Below are positions 37,703-49,177 of a stretch of 51,688 bases of DNA, piece after piece. The notes below the pieces were generated by a model. That model was not told where the DNA came from and searched no databases. It saw only the letters and a program-made list of their open reading frames with translations. Origin of the DNA: Geitlerinema sp. S16 (GTDB lineage: Bacteria > Cyanobacteriota > Cyanobacteriia > Cyanobacteriales > Geitlerinemataceae); assembly GCA_011390275.1 (NCBI GenBank), contig JAABST010000032.1, forward strand, positions 1 to 51,688, in the 5' to 3' direction. Position 1 is the stretch's first letter. Every line of letters begins with the position of its first letter. The translations under genes were made by a program, and so were the position numbers.

Positions 37703-38434
37703 ATGAAACGTTTTACGACTTTGCTCCCCGCAACCCTCATCGTCCTAGGACTTGCCGCGACGGCGGGAACTGCAAACGCTTTTGAAGTGAAAGGCGCGAT
37801 CAACGGTGAGCAAGCGTTTATCGATCTCGGCGCGTCGATTGACTTCGCAGCGGAAGGTCGCTGGGGCGATCGAGGCGGAGCCGCCGAACATGAATTCAAT
37901 TTTCACTACGACAAGGTTGGTGGCGGTCAAGCTGTCCCGGTGGAATATCGAGCCTACAACTGGGGCAACGGCCAGGGCACGGACTGGACGATTTCGCTGG
38001 CCAACGGCATCATGACCTACCTCATTGGCGGCCAAACTCTAACCTACGATGCGTCTAGCTACGACTTTAACGATGCCTTTATTCGCACAACAGCGCGGGA
38101 TGCAGGAAACTCGATCGTGGTTGATAATCTAATGTATAACGGCACGGCGATCGGCGACACCTCTAGCTTTGCTTGCACCACCAGCGGCGGCTGTGATTAT
38201 TGGAACAGCTCGCAATATCTTTGGTTAGCGGATCTCGGCGATGAGTTCACCCTCTCGGGTACAACGACGATGAGCTGGGCTACAACCTCGACCTTACGAT
38301 CGAAACTGGCGTTCCAGGTGAAGTTTGGTGATGGCCCCGAAGAGTCTGAGAGCGTTCCTGAACCGGCGCTGTCCCTGTTGTCCTTGGGCGCGATCGGTCT
38401 ATCGCTGAAAAAACTGCGTCGTCGTTCGGCGTAA
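37703..38434 (+). CDS. PEP-CTERM sorting-domain secreted protein
   Basis: A 243-residue exported protein with a clear signal peptide (residues 1-26, ...ATAGTANA-FEVKG). The C-terminal PEP-CTERM tripartite signal is VPEP, then a hydrophobic stretch LSLLSLGAIGLSL, then the basic KKLRRRS tail. PEP-CTERM proteins are cut and anchored or released by exosortases, usually alongside exopolysaccharide production. The middle is beta-rich with two Cys (CTTSGGC) and no recognised enzyme domain. ATG at 37703; a TTG at 37691 adds four residues. No exosortase is in the window. A strong terminator follows. Confidence 0.86.
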   Translation: MKRFTTLLPATLIVLGLAATAGTANAFEVKGAINGEQAFIDLGASIDFAAEGRWGDRGGAAEHEFNFHYDKVGGGQAVPVEYRAYNWGNGQGTDWTISLANGIMTYLIGGQTLTYDASSYDFNDAFIRTTARDAGNSIVVDNLMYNGTAIGDTSSFACTTSGGCDYWNSSQYLWLADLGDEFTLSGTTTMSWATTSTLRSKLAFQVKFGDGPEESESVPEPALSLLSLGAIGLSLKKLRRRSA

Positions 38435-38500
38435 TCGTCCTGAAGAGAGGACGATCGCACCGCGCTGACCTCTAAAAGTGCAGACAATCTTGGAACTGGC

Positions 38501-38537
38501 AAAGCCCCCGAAACCTGTGTTTTGGGGGCTTTTTTTG
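38501..38537 (+). terminator. Rho-independent terminator after PEP-CTERM gene
   Basis: AAAGCCCCCGAAAC pairs with TTTTGGGGGCTTT across a short loop, followed by seven T residues. It lies 67 bases after the stop and isolates the gene from uvrA. Confidence 0.9.
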
Positions 38538-38717
38538 GGGACTTGTTGGGGGGATGTGATTCATTCGATCAGACCAATTCCGCCCGTTTTGCCATGCCTC
38601 ACCCCCAGACCGCGATCGCAGAGGCTAAAATCGTAACGCTTTGTTATGCCTGATGCGCTCTTACGCCGGATTGCGTAACGATGCGTTCTCCGCCGATTCC
38701 AGCCGCCCCCGCCGCCA

Positions 38718-41690
<2,973 letters not shown>

Positions 41691-41841
41691 TTGTTCAATT
41701 CTCGCTGGACGATCGAGCCAGACCTTAGAATCAAGCTGTGCTGTCATTACGTACCATCAGACGGGTGTCATCCCCAATCCGTATTTTCAGCTCGTTCTGC
41801 TCTTTTTGTCTGACGCTATCGCCGGAGGCTTGAGGCCATCC

Positions 41842-43032
41842 ATGCCCGTTCCCCTAAAAATTCTGCAAGTTGTGCCATCGATCGCCCGTGTCTACGGTGG
41901 CCCGAGCCAGATGATACGCGGCTTTTCCGCTGCCCTAGCTCGCACTGGAGCCGAAGTCACCGTCCTGACGACCAACTCCAACGGCGATAACGGCCAACCG
42001 CCACTCGATGTACCGCTCGATCGCCCCGTCGCACAAGACGGCTACCACGTGCGCTACTTTCCCTGTAGCCTCTTTCGTCGCTACAAATTTTCTCCTGCGC
42101 TGCTGTCGTGGCTTTGGCAAAACGCCTACCGCTTCGAGATCGCCCACATTCACGCTCTGTTTTCTCCGGTTAGCTCGCTGTCGGCGTGGGTCTGCCGCAC
42201 CCGAAATTTGCCCTACATCCTGCGTCCCCTCGGAACCCTTGATCCTGCGGATCTGCGTAAAAAACGCTGGCTCAAACAGCTCTACGTCGCAGCCCTCGAA
42301 GGCCCCAATCTAAAACACGCCGCCGCGATTCACTTTACCGCCGCTGACGAAGCGAAAATCTCCAATCGTTTTGGAGCCACAACTCCCGATTTAGTCTTGC
42401 CCCTTGGGGTCGATCCACCGCCGCCGATCGCCGATCGCAGTTGCCTCGACGATTTCGCCATTCATCCCGATCGCCCGCTGCTGCTCTACATGTCGCGCAT
42501 CGAACCCAAAAAAGGGCTTGATCTGCTGATTCCGGCCTTGGAGCAGGTCGCTGCACGTGGCCTCGATTTTCAATTTGTCCTCGCGGGCGCGAATCCCCAA
42601 GATCCAGACTACGAGCGCCGCATCTTCCAGCAAATCCAAAACTCGACGATCGCCAGCCGCACGATCGCCACCGGATTTATTACCGGCGATGTCAAAGCCG
42701 CACTGCTCGATCGCGCCGACGTGTTTGTTTTACCGTCCTACTACGAAAACTTCGGCATCGCGGTTGCAGAGGCGATGGTGGCGGGCGTGCCGGTAATGAT
42801 TTCCGATCGCGTCCAAATCTGGGATGCGATCCGCGACACCGAATCGGGCTGGGTTGTCCCCTGCGAGATCGCGGCGATCGCGACCGCCCTCGGCGAAGCG
42901 ATCGAACATCCCGAAATCCGGCAACAGCGCGGCAAAAATGCCCGTGCCTGCGCCCTCGATCGCTACAGTTGGGACGCGATCGCCGAACGGACGATCGCGG
43001 CCTACCAACAACTCGGACGCTTTCAGGCGTAA
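41842..43032 (+). CDS. Glycosyltransferase family 4 protein
   Basis: A 396-residue GT-B fold enzyme. It begins LKILQVVPSIARVYGGPSQMIRGFSAALARTG, the typical acceptor-side glycine-rich loop. It later has LLYMSRIEPKKGLDLLIPAL and the donor-site E-x7-E in YYENFGIAVAEAMVAGVPV. Such enzymes transfer sugars from nucleotide donors with retention. The frame is open far upstream into uvrA, but the family-type start is the ATG at 41842, about 150 bases after the uvrA stop. It could serve the same surface-glycan pathway as csaB; no direct link is shown. Confidence 0.9.
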   Translation: MPVPLKILQVVPSIARVYGGPSQMIRGFSAALARTGAEVTVLTTNSNGDNGQPPLDVPLDRPVAQDGYHVRYFPCSLFRRYKFSPALLSWLWQNAYRFEIAHIHALFSPVSSLSAWVCRTRNLPYILRPLGTLDPADLRKKRWLKQLYVAALEGPNLKHAAAIHFTAADEAKISNRFGATTPDLVLPLGVDPPPPIADRSCLDDFAIHPDRPLLLYMSRIEPKKGLDLLIPALEQVAARGLDFQFVLAGANPQDPDYERRIFQQIQNSTIASRTIATGFITGDVKAALLDRADVFVLPSYYENFGIAVAEAMVAGVPVMISDRVQIWDAIRDTESGWVVPCEIAAIATALGEAIEHPEIRQQRGKNARACALDRYSWDAIAERTIAAYQQLGRFQA

Positions 43033-43084
43033 CCCTTAACACTCACCAGGCATCACTGTTGTCGGGTGTATCGGATTTGTCTGG

Positions 43085-43226
43085 TATAGCAAAAAACGAT
43101 TTGCTTAGGACGTATCAAAAAAAGCTGAAGAGCACTGAGCGGAGTCGAAGTGCGGTGTCCACCTAGAGCGACAATCTAAGATTATGCACAAACGGATTTC
43201 GTATAATTTACTCGGTTTTTGCTATA
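43085..43226 (+). repeat. MITE-like element, copy D (142 bp)
   Basis: The left end TATAGCAAAAAACGATTTGC and the first 44 bases match copy C. The core is at 43130-43155. Near the right it contains CGGATTTCGTAT, the terminus of copy B, before the true right end CTCGGTTTTTGCTATA. That right end pairs with the left end at 14 of 16 positions. It therefore links the two terminus types. It lies in the space between convergent genes. Confidence 0.72.
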
Positions 43227-43240
43227 TCTCCGATAACGAT

Positions 43241-45016
43241 CTAAAACGGCCAGAACAACGGCACAAGAACAACCACCATCGCACCCAGCACAATATTCAT
43301 CGGTACACCAATGCGCAGAAAATCGGCAAATTTATAACCACCCGGGCCATAGACCATCATGTTGGTTTGATAGCCGATCGGGGTCATAAAGCAGGCCGAC
43401 GCTGACATGATCGACACCATTAAAAATGGGCGCGAATCCACCTGGAAGAGCTGCGCGGTTTCTAGGCAAATCGGAAACATCAAAATCGCCGCCGCATTAT
43501 TGGTAATCAACGACGTTAACAGCGACCCAATGATATAGATCGATGTCAAGGCCGCCATCAGCCCCAAGGGAGCCGTTGCACTGACTACCAGCTCCGATAG
43601 CGACGTCGCCGCGCCCGAGTTTTGCATCGCAGTTCCGACCCCAAAGGCCGCCGCGATCGTCACCAGCACTTCCCATTCGACGCTACGACGCGCCTCAGAC
43701 ACCGAAATACAGCCAAATCCGACGCTCGCCACTGCGATCAATAAGCCCGCCACCGCCGTAGACATCGCGCCCGTCGTCATCAGCACAAGCAAAATCGTAA
43801 ATAACGCGATCGACACCCAAGCCCGATCGCGACGTAACGGACGCCATTCATCCACGCGGCTAATCAAGAAAAAGGCCGGATCGTCGCGATGTTTTTTCAA
43901 AAAACTCGGATTTGTCTGAAGCAGCAGCGTATCGCCCGGTTGTAGCGCAATATCACCAATTTTTTTCTTGATGCGGCTACCGCTCCGATGCACCGCTACA
44001 ACTGCCGCGCCGTAGGTACTGCGAAAATTCGCCGATCGAATGGTTTTGCCATTGAGGGGCGATATGCCCGAAATGACGGCTTCGTATAGGCTGCGGTTCC
44101 GTTTTTGTTTGGGTGAAACCTCGTAGGACGGATCGGCGAGGGGAATCAGGCCAGGGATTTGCTCTAGCTCGATAATGCTGCTGACAATACCAGTAAACAC
44201 AAGCCGATCGTTGGCGCGAATCACATCATTTGGTCCCACCGGAGCAACAATTTGATCGCCGCGATCGATTTCGATCAAAAACAAACCGGGCAGATGGCGC
44301 AGCCCTCCCGCTTCAACGGTTTGACCCACCAGACGACAATCATTGAGCACCTGCATTTCGAGCAGATATTCCCGACGAGAATCGCTCAATTGCGAGATCA
44401 AATCCTTACGTTCTGGCAGCAGTCGATCGCTAAAAAAGATTAAATACAGCGCTCCGACTATTGCACAGGGTATCCCCACTCGTCCCAGCTCAAACAGTGA
44501 CATCCCCGGCAAGCCATTTTCGATCATCAATCCATTCACCACCAGGTTCGTGGATGTGCCGATGAGCGTACAAGTTCCGCCCAAAATGGCCAAATACGAC
44601 AGTGGAATCAACAGTTGTGACGGCGAAATCCGGTGACGACGACACCAATCAAGCACGATCGGCATGAACATCGCCACGATCGGCGTGTTATTCAAAAAAG
44701 CCGACGAGGACACCACAATGATCGATAACCGACCCAGCACACCGGTCTTGGTACTGGTTTTGCGCAGCAGGTAATACCCCACCGTGTCCAGGACACCCGT
44801 GTCGCGCAAACTCGCGGCCACAACAAACAACACCGCAACCGTCAGAACCCCTTCATTGGCAAATCCGGCAAACGCTTCTTTCGGGGAAATCACGCCAAAA
44901 GCGGCGAGCACAGATGTCGCCCCCAGAAACACCAGGTCAGGCGGTGCAATATTGCGGACAAGGGCAACTAGCACGACGGCAATAATGCCCAAGGTCAACA
45001 GAGCATCAGAACTCAT
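43241..45016 (-). CDS. SLC13-family anion/sodium permease with internal RCK_C domains
   Basis: A 591-residue transporter of the divalent-anion:sodium type (sulfate, dicarboxylate or phosphate). Two membrane halves, about residues 5-190 and 390-591, each contain the re-entrant SNTP-like motif: SSSAFLNNTPIVAMFMP in the first and SLLTSLITNNAAAILMFP in the second. Between them lie two RCK_C/TrkA-C ligand-binding domains, visible as LNDCRLVGQTV...VGPNDVIRANDRLVFTG and SPLNGKTIRSANFRSTYGA...LQPGDTLLLQ. These soluble domains are thought to regulate transport. ATG at 45016 (an upstream frame to 45055 is unsupported). Substrate is not assignable from sequence; sulfate is a common annotation for this architecture. 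Confidence 0.88.
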   Translation of the reverse strand: MSSDALLTLGIIAVVLVALVRNIAPPDLVFLGATSVLAAFGVISPKEAFAGFANEGVLTVAVLFVVAASLRDTGVLDTVGYYLLRKTSTKTGVLGRLSIIVVSSSAFLNNTPIVAMFMPIVLDWCRRHRISPSQLLIPLSYLAILGGTCTLIGTSTNLVVNGLMIENGLPGMSLFELGRVGIPCAIVGALYLIFFSDRLLPERKDLISQLSDSRREYLLEMQVLNDCRLVGQTVEAGGLRHLPGLFLIEIDRGDQIVAPVGPNDVIRANDRLVFTGIVSSIIELEQIPGLIPLADPSYEVSPKQKRNRSLYEAVISGISPLNGKTIRSANFRSTYGAAVVAVHRSGSRIKKKIGDIALQPGDTLLLQTNPSFLKKHRDDPAFFLISRVDEWRPLRRDRAWVSIALFTILLVLMTTGAMSTAVAGLLIAVASVGFGCISVSEARRSVEWEVLVTIAAAFGVGTAMQNSGAATSLSELVVSATAPLGLMAALTSIYIIGSLLTSLITNNAAAILMFPICLETAQLFQVDSRPFLMVSIMSASACFMTPIGYQTNMMVYGPGGYKFADFLRIGVPMNIVLGAMVVVLVPLFWPF

Positions 45017-45115
45017 AGTCAGTGGAGGAGTGCGATCGCCGCACACGTGAAACAAACGGGAATGGGTGGGGATTGACTAAATTTGGAATTTAGAACCCGC
45101 TGCCATCGGTTGACA

Positions 45116-45283
45116 TCAGTTGAACTTTGCTTTAGCTCGGGCATAAACATCAGGAGTGATCTCTGATTCGTTATGCTCACGCGCAAACTTTTCGATTTTC
45201 TTGCGTGCAGCAGGGCGAACAAAGAACGGGATCTCTTTGAGGAGTGCTTCCGCTTCCGGTGTCCAAGTGGGTGTATCGCTCAC
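45116..45283 (-). CDS. Free-standing PCP_red domain protein
   Basis: A 55-residue protein with the PCP_red fold normally found at the C-terminus of the ChlB/BchB subunit of light-independent protochlorophyllide reductase. It reads TPTWTPEAEALLKEIPFFVR, PAARKKIEKFAREHN, then SEITPDVYARAKAKF. The WTPEAE...IPFFVR...KIEKFAR...IT..V..AKAKF pattern is diagnostic. It starts at GTG 45283. Stand-alone copies are known in cyanobacteria; their function is unresolved and may involve pigment or assembly factors. It is downstream of no obvious partner and transcribed in the same direction as the SLC13 gene 99 bases further on. Confidence 0.82.
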   Translation of the reverse strand: MSDTPTWTPEAEALLKEIPFFVRPAARKKIEKFAREHNESEITPDVYARAKAKFN

Positions 45284-45529
45284 GTCTCAGTATCCGTATT
45301 TATACAAAGGGTTTGGCTGTTTATTCTACGTCCCTTCTCAAGCCGACTCAGTTCGATCGCCGTCATCCTCTACCAAATCTTCACAGATTTTCTGACGAGC
45401 AATCTTATGCACGATCAAGCATGTTCAATGCATACGCCGCCGCTACGAGCCGTCTGACCCCCGGAGTCAGCCATGCAACATCTCAAACAGATCTCTCAAA
45501 CAGATCTAAATAAATCGCACGATCGCGCT

Positions 45530-45979
45530 TCAAATACCCGCAAAATCCGTAGCGTCATAATCGCCGCCCGACAACAAATACGTTTTCCACTGCGGCGGAT
45601 TCACCGTGTCATCAAACCTGGCCAAGCGCCACGTTGTTCCCTCGCTCTGGGGCTGAAGGAAAATCTCAAAGGGTTGGCGCTGTCGGGTCAGCGTACGCCG
45701 AGGAAATTCGATTTCGAGATCGTAGACCCCACAAACGGCGTAACTTGGAAAATCTTGGATCAGGAGATCGCGCCGAGATTGGACGCGAATGTGACGAACA
45801 TGCAAAATCGGCGCTTGATTAAAGCGCAATTGACCGATGAGCTGCTCTTGCCCAAATTGAGCCTGACGCAGGAGCGCCATTTCCAGCGGAAGATCAGCAT
45901 TCGGATTAAGCCGATCGCACGACACCACCGCGATCATCAGCAACACCGTCAGACAACCGGCCAACAGCCGTCTCAGCAT
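45530..45979 (-). CDS. Hypothetical lipoprotein
   Basis: A 149-residue protein with a lipoprotein signal: MLRRLLAGCLTVLLMIAVVSC, with the lipidated Cys at residue 21. The mature part is beta-rich (QLIGQLRFNQAPILHVRHIRV, VCGVYDLEIEF, FEIFLQPQSEGTTWRLARF) and ends with WKTYLLSGGDYDATDF. I do not recognise the family. Cyanobacterial lipoproteins of this size are often outer-membrane or thylakoid-lumen facing. ATG at 45979. Confidence 0.72.
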   Translation of the reverse strand: MLRRLLAGCLTVLLMIAVVSCDRLNPNADLPLEMALLRQAQFGQEQLIGQLRFNQAPILHVRHIRVQSRRDLLIQDFPSYAVCGVYDLEIEFPRRTLTRQRQPFEIFLQPQSEGTTWRLARFDDTVNPPQWKTYLLSGGDYDATDFAGI

Positions 45980-46142
45980 ACCTTCCTCATTAACTTACAA
46001 AGCCTTTGACTCACGCTATCACGAATCTCGAACCGCACTCTAGAACAAAGATCGACAAAATATTTGACATTACCCAGAAACTAAGGCATATTAGATCCTG
46101 CATTCGGAAAGGGCGCAATTGCACCCCACCAAACGCAACCAA

Positions 46143-46216
46143 GGGACTGTAGTTCAATTGGTTAGAGCACCGCCCTGTCACGGCGGAAGTTGCGGGTTCG
46201 AGCCCCGTCAGTCCCG
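46143..46216 (+). tRNA. tRNA-Asp (GTC)
   Basis: A 74-base cloverleaf. The acceptor stem GGGACTG pairs with CAGTCCC, followed by discriminator G. The D arm contains AGTTCAATTGGTTAGAGC. The anticodon arm CCGCC-CTGTCAC-GGCGG carries anticodon GTC. The T arm contains the standard GGTTCGAGCCC. No CCA is encoded. The opposite strand of this gene explains the spurious [14 protein letters not shown] peptide. Confidence 0.97.
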
Positions 46217-46283
46217 TTCTAACAAGCATTAACAACGCAAATGCGAGCATCGCATGAGCTTAGAAGACGCTCAACGTTTTCGC

Positions 46284-46673
46284 CTAGTCGTCTAGCGAGT
46301 AACTCAGCGCAACCGGCTCACGCATGGTCGATGTTTGACACCAAACTTGATCCTTTTTTTCGCGCTCATACCGGCCACAGGAAACCGCCTGCGCCAGAGC
46401 ATTCACATTGCCCCGAAACTGACCCGGATCAACATTGACCTTGCGACGAAATTCAGGCCAGGTCACATCAACGATCGCATTATCACAAACCATCTCCACC
46501 TCCGCCCGTTCAATATCGACATCTCCCACATCAACTTCCACCTCCGCTTCCTCGATCTCCACAAACTTACACGCCTCCAACTCACCGCGCCCACACCCCG
46601 CCAGCAAGACGAGATTAAATCCAAATGCGATCGCTAAGGTCAAATTCGATCGGTCAAACCCTTGTTTTTGCAC
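46284..46673 (-). CDS. Hypothetical acidic lipoprotein
   Basis: From GTG 46673 the protein is 129 residues and starts as a textbook lipoprotein: basic lead VQKQGFDR, hydrophobic core LTLAIAFGFNLVLLAGC with Cys27 as lipidation site. The mature part has a run of alternating acidic residues and valines (EEAEVEVDVGDVDIERAEVEM) and the segment VTWPEFRRKVNVDPGQFRGN, ending in cysteine-containing SCGRYEREKKDQVWC. A longer frame from ATG 46775 would place the signal 34 residues inside, which is less likely. Neither start has a good ribosome-binding site. Family unknown to me; the fold may be an immunoglobulin-like or small beta domain. Confidence 0.62.
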   Translation of the reverse strand: MQKQGFDRSNLTLAIAFGFNLVLLAGCGRGELEACKFVEIEEAEVEVDVGDVDIERAEVEMVCDNAIVDVTWPEFRRKVNVDPGQFRGNVNALAQAVSCGRYEREKKDQVWCQTSTMREPVALSYSLDD

Positions 46674-46846
46674 CCGTTGTTGTGTCACTGTCCGCAAATC
46701 CTCGTAGATAAAAACAATCTGCTTCCACCATACGTTATGGGCTTTTCCTGATAGAAACTCCTCTCTGGAATCCATTCGTGACGCGAATGAGTGACGCGAC
46801 CCTTGTAATACGTTACGATGCGAATAGTTAAAAAACGTAAAGCTAG

Positions 46847-46960
46847 TTGCAATTAAAGTTCAACATTGTAAGTCGTAGCTTGAACTCAAGCATCAGCTAA
46901 AGCCACCTAGTTGAAGTTCGTAGGACATGAGATCTTGTCCGACAAGCCCGTTAATTGCAA
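46847..46960 (+). promoter_or_regulatory. Structured leader upstream of a small conserved gene
   Basis: TTGCAATTAA (46847-46856) and TTAATTGCAA (46951-46960) are perfect inverted repeats enclosing about 94 bases. A hairpin GGACA...TGTCC (46923-46940) lies inside. A partly repeated CTAGTTG...AGTTC phrase occurs at 46843 and again near 46908. This could fold as a 5' leader or hold regulator sites. No riboswitch class is recognised. Confidence 0.35.
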
Positions 46961-47044
46961 TTGCCTCCACCTCGCTTGGATAATGGCACAGATTCAATCA
47001 TCGCCAGCAAGCCAACCCTTCACCAATCTTTCACTACTACAATT

Positions 47045-47311
47045 ATGAGCGCATTTAGATCTATGTCTGAGTATGAATCCATTCCGGTCGGTTCCGTCTC
47101 CGCCGACTTTTGGCAACAATGCATCAATCCTCAAAGTGCCACTCAGCGAAAAGAAGTTAACGAGTTTCTGAAAACTCATGGTTACATCTGGACTCGTAGC
47201 GGCTCCGATTGGATGCTGACCAAAAAATGGCAGCCCTCTGAATTCCTCGACATTACGCGCGTCGTGTCTGAGTTGAAAAGCAAACAGCTTCGGCAGCAAC
47301 GCGCAGCCTAA
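47045..47311 (+). CDS. Small conserved hypothetical protein (88 aa)
   Basis: From the ATG at 47045 the protein begins MSAFRSMSEYESIPVGS. It continues with ADFWQQCINPQSATQRKEVNEFLKTHGYIWTRSG and WMLTKKWQPSEFLDITRVVSELKSKQLRQQRAA. It is short, helical at the ends and without membrane segments. The upstream TTG at 46955 would add 30 residues of low-complexity lead. It is followed by a strong terminator. I recognise the style of short cyanobacterial conserved proteins but no function. Confidence 0.68.
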   Translation: MSAFRSMSEYESIPVGSVSADFWQQCINPQSATQRKEVNEFLKTHGYIWTRSGSDWMLTKKWQPSEFLDITRVVSELKSKQLRQQRAA

Positions 47312-47734
47312 CGCCTACATGCCTTAACACGCAGTTTCCGACGGGTCTATTTCGTTGGCTCAAAAACATCAGACTAAAGCAACCCAAGCGGCATGAGATT
47401 CACTCCACGAATTTCATGCCGCTTTTTTATTTCTTTCGATCGATGCCAACGATACGGATGACTTTGCAAAAAGTTTGCACTAAAATCAGTAGTATCACGG
47501 TGAACAATCTAGTTGAAAACACGAGCATGGCCTCAGTGTTGCCGTAGGGAAAATCGAAAAAGCTTGACGATGCTTGACGATGCTTGAGCCTGAATGCATC
47601 CTGTATCACTGCCAAATCCATGTCATTCAGGGGGTTCGCGGGTCTGTTGCGGTTGCTTTATCGCACGCCATTTTGTTACTGATTCTGGTTCCTGGCTGCT
47701 TCTCATAACCCGAGTGGTTTCTCAGGCACGTACT
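47312..47734. other. Intergenic region with terminator and short duplication
   Basis: Besides the terminator, these 423 bases contain a 10-base tandem duplication GCTTGACGAT at 47562-47571 and 47572-47581, continued by GCTTGAG. A minus-strand frame at 47427-47621 ends in a hydrophobic helix but could not be supported. Confidence 0.4.
47386..47428 (+). terminator. Rho-independent terminator
   Basis: AAGCGGCATGA (47386-47396) pairs with TCATGCCGCTT (47414-47424), followed by T residues. It lies 75 bases after the stop of the 88-residue protein gene. Confidence 0.85.
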
Positions 47735-47953
47735 ATGATTCGAGCTTCAGTTTTACCGTCACATCTTAATTGCTTAACTCTCGATGAATGTATTGCTCAG
47801 ATTTGGCAGTCAAAGCAAATCACGCCGGAGCAATGCTCTTTGCTTAGATCTTGGTTACTTCAGACGGATGTGGAGGTCGTCCCTTCGCGCGATCGGCAGG
47901 TTGTCGATCGTTTGCTGCACGCGGTGCGTCGCGGCTGGATTGTGTTGCGCTAG
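47735..47953 (+). CDS. Small hypothetical protein (72 aa)
   Basis: From the ATG at 47735 it reads MIRASVLPSHLNCLTLDECIAQIW, QSKQITPEQCSLLRSWLLQ, TDVEVVPSRDRQVVDRLLHAVRRGWIVL. It is fully soluble and mostly helical, with a predicted helix pair. An N-terminal extension of 47 residues from 47594 looks non-coding. Function unknown. Codon use is normal for the window. It precedes the VKOR gene by about 130 bases. Confidence 0.65.
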   Translation: MIRASVLPSHLNCLTLDECIAQIWQSKQITPEQCSLLRSWLLQTDVEVVPSRDRQVVDRLLHAVRRGWIVLR

Positions 47954-48082
47954 GGACTGTCATTACATGTTTGGTCTTGTCATCTAGATAAAATGGTAAG
48001 ACCAACGCAACCGTTTTGTAATTGAGACGATGACTCGCTTACGACACGCTGCAACTTGATACGTGTTCCCTATTCATTAACT

Positions 48083-48991
48083 ATGCTCCGCAAACGTCAA
48101 CCGACCTGGATTCAGCGCAATTCTCGCTTTGCGATCGCCGCGATCGCGACGCTTGGCATTGTCAATACGAGTTATCTAACGGCAGCCCGTTTACTCAAAG
48201 GAAGCGTTGTCTGTCCGGTCGAAGGCTGCGACAAGGTGCTCGAAAGTCCCTACGCAACGGTATTTGGATCGATTCCCTTGTCGGCTTTGGGTCTGTTGGC
48301 CTATTTGGCGATGTTGGCGATGGCGATCGCGCCGTGGCTTTTAAAGGCAGATGCGCCAAAAACGCAGCGTAGCCTGATCAATGATCAAACCTGGCTGGGT
48401 TTGTCGATCGGCGGGACGGCGATGGCGGTCTTTAGCGGCTATCTGATGTCGATCATGGTCTTTGAGATTCAGGCGTTTTGTCTGTACTGCGTTGGCTCCG
48501 CGATTTCTGCCCTGTGTTTATTTGGCTTGGCGATCGTGGGTCACGATTGGGAGGATATCGGCGCCGTTGGTTTTCGGAGCGTAATTGTCGCTTCGATCAC
48601 GTTGATTGGCGCGTTTGCTTTGTATGCGCCGCTCAACGTTGATCCGAATGATCAGACCAATGGATATGCGATTACAACGACATCTAAACCCGCCAATATC
48701 GAACTAGCTGAATATCTCAGTACGTCGGATATTCAAATGTTTGGCGCGTTTTGGTGTGGTCATTGCCACGACCAAAAACAGTTGTTTGGTAAGGCGGCAT
48801 CCAGCAAACTTGATTATGTCGAATGCGATCCAAATGGCGAAAATCCTGAGCCCGATCGCTGCCAAGCCGAGCAAATTGAGAGCTATCCCACCTGGAAAAT
48901 TGATGGTGAACTTCATCTTGGCGTGCAGTCTCTTCAAGAGCTAGCACAGCTCTCGGGTTATACCGGCTCAACGGATTTTGGAGTTGAGTAG
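48083..48991 (+). CDS. Vitamin K epoxide reductase-like protein fused to a thioredoxin domain
   Basis: A 302-residue membrane protein with a VKOR domain (four to five helices) fused to a periplasmic/lumenal thioredoxin-like domain. The redox cysteines are Cys44 and Cys49 in SVVCPVEGCDKVL, the quinone-side pair Cys133/Cys136 in AFCLYC and the thioredoxin Cys225/Cys228 in WCGHCHD. Proteins of this architecture re-oxidise disulfide-forming partners using quinone and are needed for photosystem assembly in cyanobacteria. The ATG at 48083 is chosen over a TTG at 48056. A strong terminator lies about 110 bases after the stop. Confidence 0.92.
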   Translation: MLRKRQPTWIQRNSRFAIAAIATLGIVNTSYLTAARLLKGSVVCPVEGCDKVLESPYATVFGSIPLSALGLLAYLAMLAMAIAPWLLKADAPKTQRSLINDQTWLGLSIGGTAMAVFSGYLMSIMVFEIQAFCLYCVGSAISALCLFGLAIVGHDWEDIGAVGFRSVIVASITLIGAFALYAPLNVDPNDQTNGYAITTTSKPANIELAEYLSTSDIQMFGAFWCGHCHDQKQLFGKAASSKLDYVECDPNGENPEPDRCQAEQIESYPTWKIDGELHLGVQSLQELAQLSGYTGSTDFGVE

Positions 48992-49102
48992 TTCCTTCGA
49001 CATTGGCTAAAACACGCTCATCAATTCCCATTTGTGGTTTTGAGCATGAGTCTTCATCCAAACTCACGTTTATAGTTGTTCGACTTAAAAGTGAACAACG
49101 TT

Positions 49103-49153
49103 AAAAAAGAGGGCGGACAGCTTCATTACCGATGCTGTCCGCCCTTTTTTATA
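49103..49153. terminator. Bidirectional rho-independent terminator
   Basis: AAAAAAGAGGGCGGACAGC pairs with GCTGTCCGCCCTTTTTT around a 12-base loop. It separates the convergent VKOR gene and the SH3-like gene and can terminate both strands. Confidence 0.92.
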
Positions 49154-49177
49154 CGATCGTGGACGATGCGAGCCGAT

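Noticed and set aside
46011..46250. Minus-strand ORF with [17 protein letters not shown]
   Set aside because: This peptide is the known artefact of reading the antisense strand of a tRNA-Asp gene, which lies here at 46143-46216.
47427..47621. Minus-strand ORF of 64 codons ending in a hydrophobic helix
   Set aside because: No ribosome-binding site or recognised family; it overlaps the terminator tail and a tandem duplication. A 33-residue form starting MLVFSTRLF remains conceivable but cannot be supported.
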